Source: an uncultured Lachnospiraceae bacterium
GTDB taxonomy: Bacteria > Bacillota_A > Clostridia > Lachnospirales > Lachnospiraceae
Assembly (NCBI GenBank): GCA_947564305.1
Contig: CANOBT010000022.1
Span: 1-54,403 of the forward strand
Direction: 5' to 3'
Length of the DNA: 54,403 bases
Below, one piece after another: positions 51,029-54,403 of the stretch (position 1 is its first letter; each line of letters starts with the position of its first letter). Under the pieces are notes generated by a model. The model was not told the origin of the DNA, made no database searches, and was given only the letters and a program-made list of their open reading frames with translations. A program made the position numbers and the translations under genes.

Positions 51029-52411
51029 TTATGATGCGCTTGCGGGAATCCGCAGTACCTGGCCGATGCTGAGCGCGTCGCTGGTAAGGCCGTTCAGGCT
51101 CTTAATGGCATCTACTGTCGTTCCAAATCTTCGCGAAAGGACCCACAAGGTGTCTCCCGAACGAACCGTGTATTCAAAATACGACGGCGATGAGGTTGTT
51201 GTCGTCGGAATTTTCAAAACCTGACCCACATGCAATACGTCGGTAGTCAATCCATTCAGATTTTTGATTGCATCTACTGTGGTATTGTATCTCTGAGAAA
51301 TCAGCCACAGAGTATCCCCTAAACGGACGGTATACTCAATGTATGGCGACGGTGCATCTGTGGTGGCCGGGATTTTGAGCACCTGCCCAATATTCAGCAG
51401 ATTACTTGTCAAACCATTCAGGCTTTTAATGGCATCTACTGTCGTTTTGTATCTCTGGGAAATCAGCCACAGGGTATCTCCGGGCTGAACAACATATTCT
51501 ATATAGCTGGTGTCTGGTCCTGGTTCCGGCATGGGAACATTATCACCAATTCCCAGGTACACATTATAAAGCGCCCTCCAGGTATCCGTTCCTACAATTC
51601 CATCCGGGTCTAATCCCCTCATTTTCTGGAATGCAATGACAGCCTGCTGTGTTCCGCTGCCGAAAATCCCGTCCTGGGATACACTTGGAATCGTGGGGTA
51701 GAATTCAGAAGCCATGTTCAAAAGATATTGCAGCGTAATCACGTCTGCCCCTCGCGAGCCCTGCCTTAACACTGAACTCGGAGGAACGGTTCCGATTCCC
51801 AAAGTCGTACCCTCACTGTTCAGCTCCGCCAGTCTTGCCACAGCAGTATAAATACTGGAAATTTTATACCAGGTAGATTTCCCCACGATACCATCCGCCG
51901 TCAGATTGAAGACGCTCTGAAATTTGGTGACCGCAGCATTGGTACTGCTGCCAAACACCCCTGCCTCATCGGTAATGGCAGGAATCGCAGGATAATTTCT
52001 CCGAATCCGGTTCAGGTAGGTCTGAATTGTCTGTACATCAAGCCCCCTGCTGCCAACCCGAAGGGGAGCGCCCGGATAAGAGGTCACAACACCGGTAATA
52101 ATATCTGTTTCCGCAATTTCTATATCATTTGGATAGTAGGTACGCAGAATCTGCAATGGATTTCTCCCTTGGTTTGCCAGGCTGACCGTCCCCCACTGTG
52201 ACATTCCGGAACAGGTTACAGTAGTTCCATTGCAAAAAGATGTAAAATATGGGACATTCTGTCCCTGTCTGCGTACATATTGATTAAAGATTTCATCCAC
52301 AATCCTGCTGATGGATGCGTAGATTGTCCGCCCATGCACATAAGCCTGGTCATAAGCTGTGCTGTTTGTAATATCAAAATTATAGCCGCGGCTTCGATAC
52401 CCCGAAACCAT
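51029..52411 (-). CDS. 3' part of an interrupted SpoIID-like/peptidoglycan-binding/LysM protein gene
   Basis: A 460-residue open frame. Residues about 8-105 match only the second half of a SpoIID/LytB-type domain (ending SGMSQWGTVSLANQGRNPLQILRTYYP, like the GMSQYGA...YYPG end of that family); the first half is missing. Two peptidoglycan-binding domains (about 115-190 and 215-290) and three LysM repeats follow (about 307-352, 360-405, 412-457, each with GDTLW and LNGLT). Such proteins bind cortex or cell wall peptidoglycan. The frame begins exactly where a serine recombinase gene ends and has no ribosome site for its first ATG, so this is the downstream piece of a gene split by an integrated element. 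Confidence 0.75.
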   Translation of the reverse strand: MVSGYRSRGYNFDITNSTAYDQAYVHGRTIYASISRIVDEIFNQYVRRQGQNVPYFTSFCNGTTVTCSGMSQWGTVSLANQGRNPLQILRTYYPNDIEIAETDIITGVVTSYPGAPLRVGSRGLDVQTIQTYLNRIRRNYPAIPAITDEAGVFGSSTNAAVTKFQSVFNLTADGIVGKSTWYKISSIYTAVARLAELNSEGTTLGIGTVPPSSVLRQGSRGADVITLQYLLNMASEFYPTIPSVSQDGIFGSGTQQAVIAFQKMRGLDPDGIVGTDTWRALYNVYLGIGDNVPMPEPGPDTSYIEYVVQPGDTLWLISQRYKTTVDAIKSLNGLTSNLLNIGQVLKIPATTDAPSPYIEYTVRLGDTLWLISQRYNTTVDAIKNLNGLTTDVLHVGQVLKIPTTTTSSPSYFEYTVRSGDTLWVLSRRFGTTVDAIKSLNGLTSDALSIGQVLRIPASAS

Positions 52412-54071
52412 CAGTCATTCGTGGTTGAGTAAAAAAATTATCAAGGTTAATTTTGAATTGAACAACGATTCTATCCTTTGTAACATTTATTCGATTAACC
52501 AGACGATCAACCAAAACTCTCTTTGTAGGAGTATCAGCACTTAGGAACACATCTTGCCAGGTAGGAATCTTCTCACGGAGATCTGTCCATTCGCTCATAG
52601 TAACAGAAGCATTTTTTAATTCCACCTCTTTCTGACGAATGATTTCTTCTTGATTTTCTGCCTGTTGCTTATGTTTATTGATGATTGCTACCAACTGCTC
52701 CAATGAAAGAGGATAATCACCAGTGATTGCATTTGCTATATTATCTTCCAGCACATCAATCTTTTTTCTGATATTAGCAAGTTCCTGTTTTTCCTTTTTC
52801 AGTTCGTTTTCCTTTGCCTTTTTATCCTTGCTTTGATTATACTCTATTTCCTGAAAAATATCTTCATTCTCTTGTAATTTTCCAATGTATTTTGCCAAAG
52901 CGTCAAATACAATAGGTTCAATCTTATCTGCTCTATATTGTTTTGATTTGTCATGTGGGACACCTTGCCATGCTGTCTGACATTTATAAATTGGGGTTTT
53001 ACTTGCTCTTTTTTCTCCAGTATCTTTAATTGTCCAGTAGCTGTATTTGCTCCCATTTACCATTTTGCATCCACAATATCCACAGTGGCAAACATCCACC
53101 AGTGCCAACATACCATCATTTCTCTTGATAACATTCACATCCTTATGTTCTAACTTCTTGATATATTTGTCACTCCTCTGTTTTCTTCTATCTTGTGTAC
53201 GATTCCATGTGTCACTGTCAATAATCATTATATCTTCGTTTGGTTCAGATGATGTAATCCATTCCTCACTGTCAAGTCTGTGATATTTGCCATTAACACG
53301 TTCTCTTCGCTTATATGCTGTATGCCCCGCATAGATTGGATTGGTGAGAATGCTTGTGATTGTTCCACTTTTCCATACATCTTTGGGTGCCATACTTTTA
53401 TATCTGTCATGCTCATTCAGTATGCGTGCTATTTTCTGTGAACCAAATTCTTTATTAAGTGAAAGGTCATAGATATATTTTACAACCTCTGCCTGTTCAG
53501 AAATAATGACCAAATGGTGTAATGCTCTTCCATGTTTGCTGATTTCACCAGACAACACCAGTTCATAACCAAAAGGGGCAGCACCACCCATGAACTTTCC
53601 TTTTTGTACAAGTTTCTGTGCTGTATCTTTTACTCTTGCCCCTGTGTCAGCACTGCTTTTCTCTGCATTTCCATACCTTAACGCCAACACCATCTGTCCC
53701 ATTATATCATTACTGCCAGGGGAAATGCAGTCATCTTTGACGGTGTATATATCGACACCATTCATTTTTAAATCCATGATATACTTGCCGATTTCCCATA
53801 ATCTTCGCCCAATTCTGTCATCCTTGTATGCTACAAGAATATCATACTCCCCATTCTGTGCATCCTTTAATGCTTCTTGAAGAATACTTCTGTCTGCCAC
53901 TGAATTTTTATAACCACTGTTGCTACCTTCAAAATATTCTTTTGTATCCAGTAACCAATCTTCGTGACGTTCAATGTATTCTTTTACAATCTGTCTCTGA
54001 ATTGACAAATCTCCATCTGCTTCTAATTGCTGATTAGAACTTACTCTCAAAAGCATTCGTACTCTTTTCAT
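52380..54071 (-). CDS. Large serine recombinase (site-specific integrase/excisionase type)
   Basis: A 563-residue protein: resolvase catalytic domain (1-150) with nucleophile Ser11 in LLRVSSNQQ and YKDDRIGR, a recombinase domain (about 175-275, GKFMGGAAPFGYELV to SILTNPIYAGHTAYKRR), a zinc ribbon (CHCGYCGCKM, later YKC), a long coiled coil (about 405-500) and a C-terminal segment. Such enzymes integrate and excise phages, transposons and the sporulation skin elements. AAGGAGG precedes the ATG. The sequence is more AT-rich than neighbouring genes, a sign of transfer. Its last codons overlap the interrupted gene, so its C-terminus is formed at the integration site. Confidence 0.93.
   Translation of the reverse strand: MKRVRMLLRVSSNQQLEADGDLSIQRQIVKEYIERHEDWLLDTKEYFEGSNSGYKNSVADRSILQEALKDAQNGEYDILVAYKDDRIGRRLWEIGKYIMDLKMNGVDIYTVKDDCISPGSNDIMGQMVLALRYGNAEKSSADTGARVKDTAQKLVQKGKFMGGAAPFGYELVLSGEISKHGRALHHLVIISEQAEVVKYIYDLSLNKEFGSQKIARILNEHDRYKSMAPKDVWKSGTITSILTNPIYAGHTAYKRRERVNGKYHRLDSEEWITSSEPNEDIMIIDSDTWNRTQDRRKQRSDKYIKKLEHKDVNVIKRNDGMLALVDVCHCGYCGCKMVNGSKYSYWTIKDTGEKRASKTPIYKCQTAWQGVPHDKSKQYRADKIEPIVFDALAKYIGKLQENEDIFQEIEYNQSKDKKAKENELKKEKQELANIRKKIDVLEDNIANAITGDYPLSLEQLVAIINKHKQQAENQEEIIRQKEVELKNASVTMSEWTDLREKIPTWQDVFLSADTPTKRVLVDRLVNRINVTKDRIVVQFKINLDNFFTQPRMTDGFGVSKPRL
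52395..52440. other. Predicted element/chromosome junction (attachment site region)
   Basis: In this stretch the recombinase frame (ending FGVSKPRL) and the SpoIID/LysM frame overlap in different phases, and base composition changes from AT-rich on the right to mixed on the left. Recombination should have taken place here. The exact core cannot be fixed without the other end of the element. Confidence 0.5.
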
Positions 54072-54095
54072 TATTTACCTCCTTTTTGTGTGGAT

Positions 54096-54120
54096 AGCAG
54101 GGGGAAGATTCCCCCCTGCT
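54096..54120 (-). terminator. GC hairpin between the small element gene and the recombinase
   Basis: AGCAGGGGG pairs perfectly with CCCCCTGCT around a 7-nt loop, right after the small gene's stop and 25 nt before the recombinase start. There is no T-run; it may limit or stabilise transcription. Confidence 0.45.
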
Positions 54121-54121
54121 G

Positions 54122-54358
54122 TTATGATAGTTTTTGAAGATATTCGTATAAAACAGTTGTCAGAACTTTTCTGACTTCACGTTTTGCCGCTTCGTCTTCT
54201 GCTGACTGCTCAGGAACTTCTAAAACTACTTCCATTCCGTCATTTGCAGTTTCGTATTGCACTATGTAGCTGTTACACATTGCATTACCCTCAATAGTTT
54301 CATTCTTTACGATTGTATGATTTTGCATACAATCATATTCATTGACAAATTTTTGCAT
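54122..54358 (-). CDS. Small protein of the integrated element, function unknown
   Basis: A 78-residue protein with a clear AAGGAGG ribosome site 8 nt from the ATG, 50 nt upstream of the recombinase gene on the same strand. The second half is acidic then helical (EQSAEDEAAKREVRKVLTTVLYEYLQKL). I do not recognise a family. The close tandem with the recombinase suggests a role in the element's maintenance or recombination control, but nothing in the sequence shows it. Confidence 0.7.
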   Translation of the reverse strand: MQKFVNEYDCMQNHTIVKNETIEGNAMCNSYIVQYETANDGMEVVLEVPEQSAEDEAAKREVRKVLTTVLYEYLQKLS

Positions 54359-54403
54359 GGCTATTACCTCCTTGGCTAAAAATTTGTCCTCCTAACACAT
54401 AAA

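Noticed and set aside
1..54403. CRISPR arrays, rRNA genes, insertion sequences and complete prophage modules
   Set aside because: No regularly spaced repeats, rRNA segments, DDE transposase genes or phage structural genes were seen; the only mobile marker is the serine recombinase at the right end.

Overview
The window looks like chromosome of a spore-forming, anaerobic, gut-type Firmicute, most likely Lachnospiraceae. Supporting signs are the DapL route to diaminopimelate, paired type I and type III glutamine synthetases with an ANTAR regulator, the murB-rapZ-whiA-Crh block, secG-rnr-smpB, a CwlC-like mother-cell amidase, and many host- and plant-glycan genes. This placement rests on gene content only. 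Most genes are on the minus strand, with strong Shine-Dalgarno sites and many recognisable sigma-A promoters and terminators.

Layout. 1-5.3 kb: 5' part of a glycogen phosphorylase gene, an AraC regulator, an alpha/beta-hydrolase-GNAT fusion and a GH79-like glycosidase. 5.4-13.9 kb: nitrogen and lysine/cell-wall block (dapL, dapF, ANTAR regulator, glnA, glnN) then fba and nagB. 14-20 kb: tRNA-Glu(CTC), lipid kinase, the crh/whiA/rapZ/murB block (without yvcK), a CNNM/CorB-type protein and tRNA-Ser(CGA). 20-24.7 kb: cwlC-like amidase with a possible sigma-K promoter, glmM, nth and a MATE pump. 25-29.3 kb: kdgA-kdgK with a divergent IclR regulator, a HAD phosphatase and upp. 29.3-33.1 kb: an SDR resembling bile-acid 12alpha-hydroxysteroid dehydrogenases, and an orphan CheY/CheX/FapA operon. 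33.2-38.6 kb: amylosucrase-like GH13 enzyme joined to smpB-rnr-secG. 38.6-45.5 kb: GH36 alpha-galactosidase, a three-gene sugar ABC importer and a divergent AraC regulator, with three copies of a shared 10-bp box. 45.6-47.6 kb: NhaC-family transporter under a lysine riboswitch. 47.6-50.9 kb: two-component system and fructokinase.

51-54.4 kb: the clearest accessory feature. A SpoIID-like/peptidoglycan-binding/LysM gene lacks its 5' half, and a large serine recombinase abuts it in the same orientation, its final codons overlapping the host reading frame. This resembles the skin-type elements that interrupt sporulation genes in other Firmicutes. The missing 5' half should lie beyond the right edge of the window.

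Connected themes: alpha-galactoside and fructose use (ABC importer, GH36, amylosucrase-like enzyme, fructokinase); uronate/KDG catabolism (kdgA, kdgK, IclR; the GH79 enzyme could feed it); lysine supply (dapF/dapL and the lysine-controlled transporter); and sporulation (cwlC-like amidase and the interrupted SpoIID/LysM gene).
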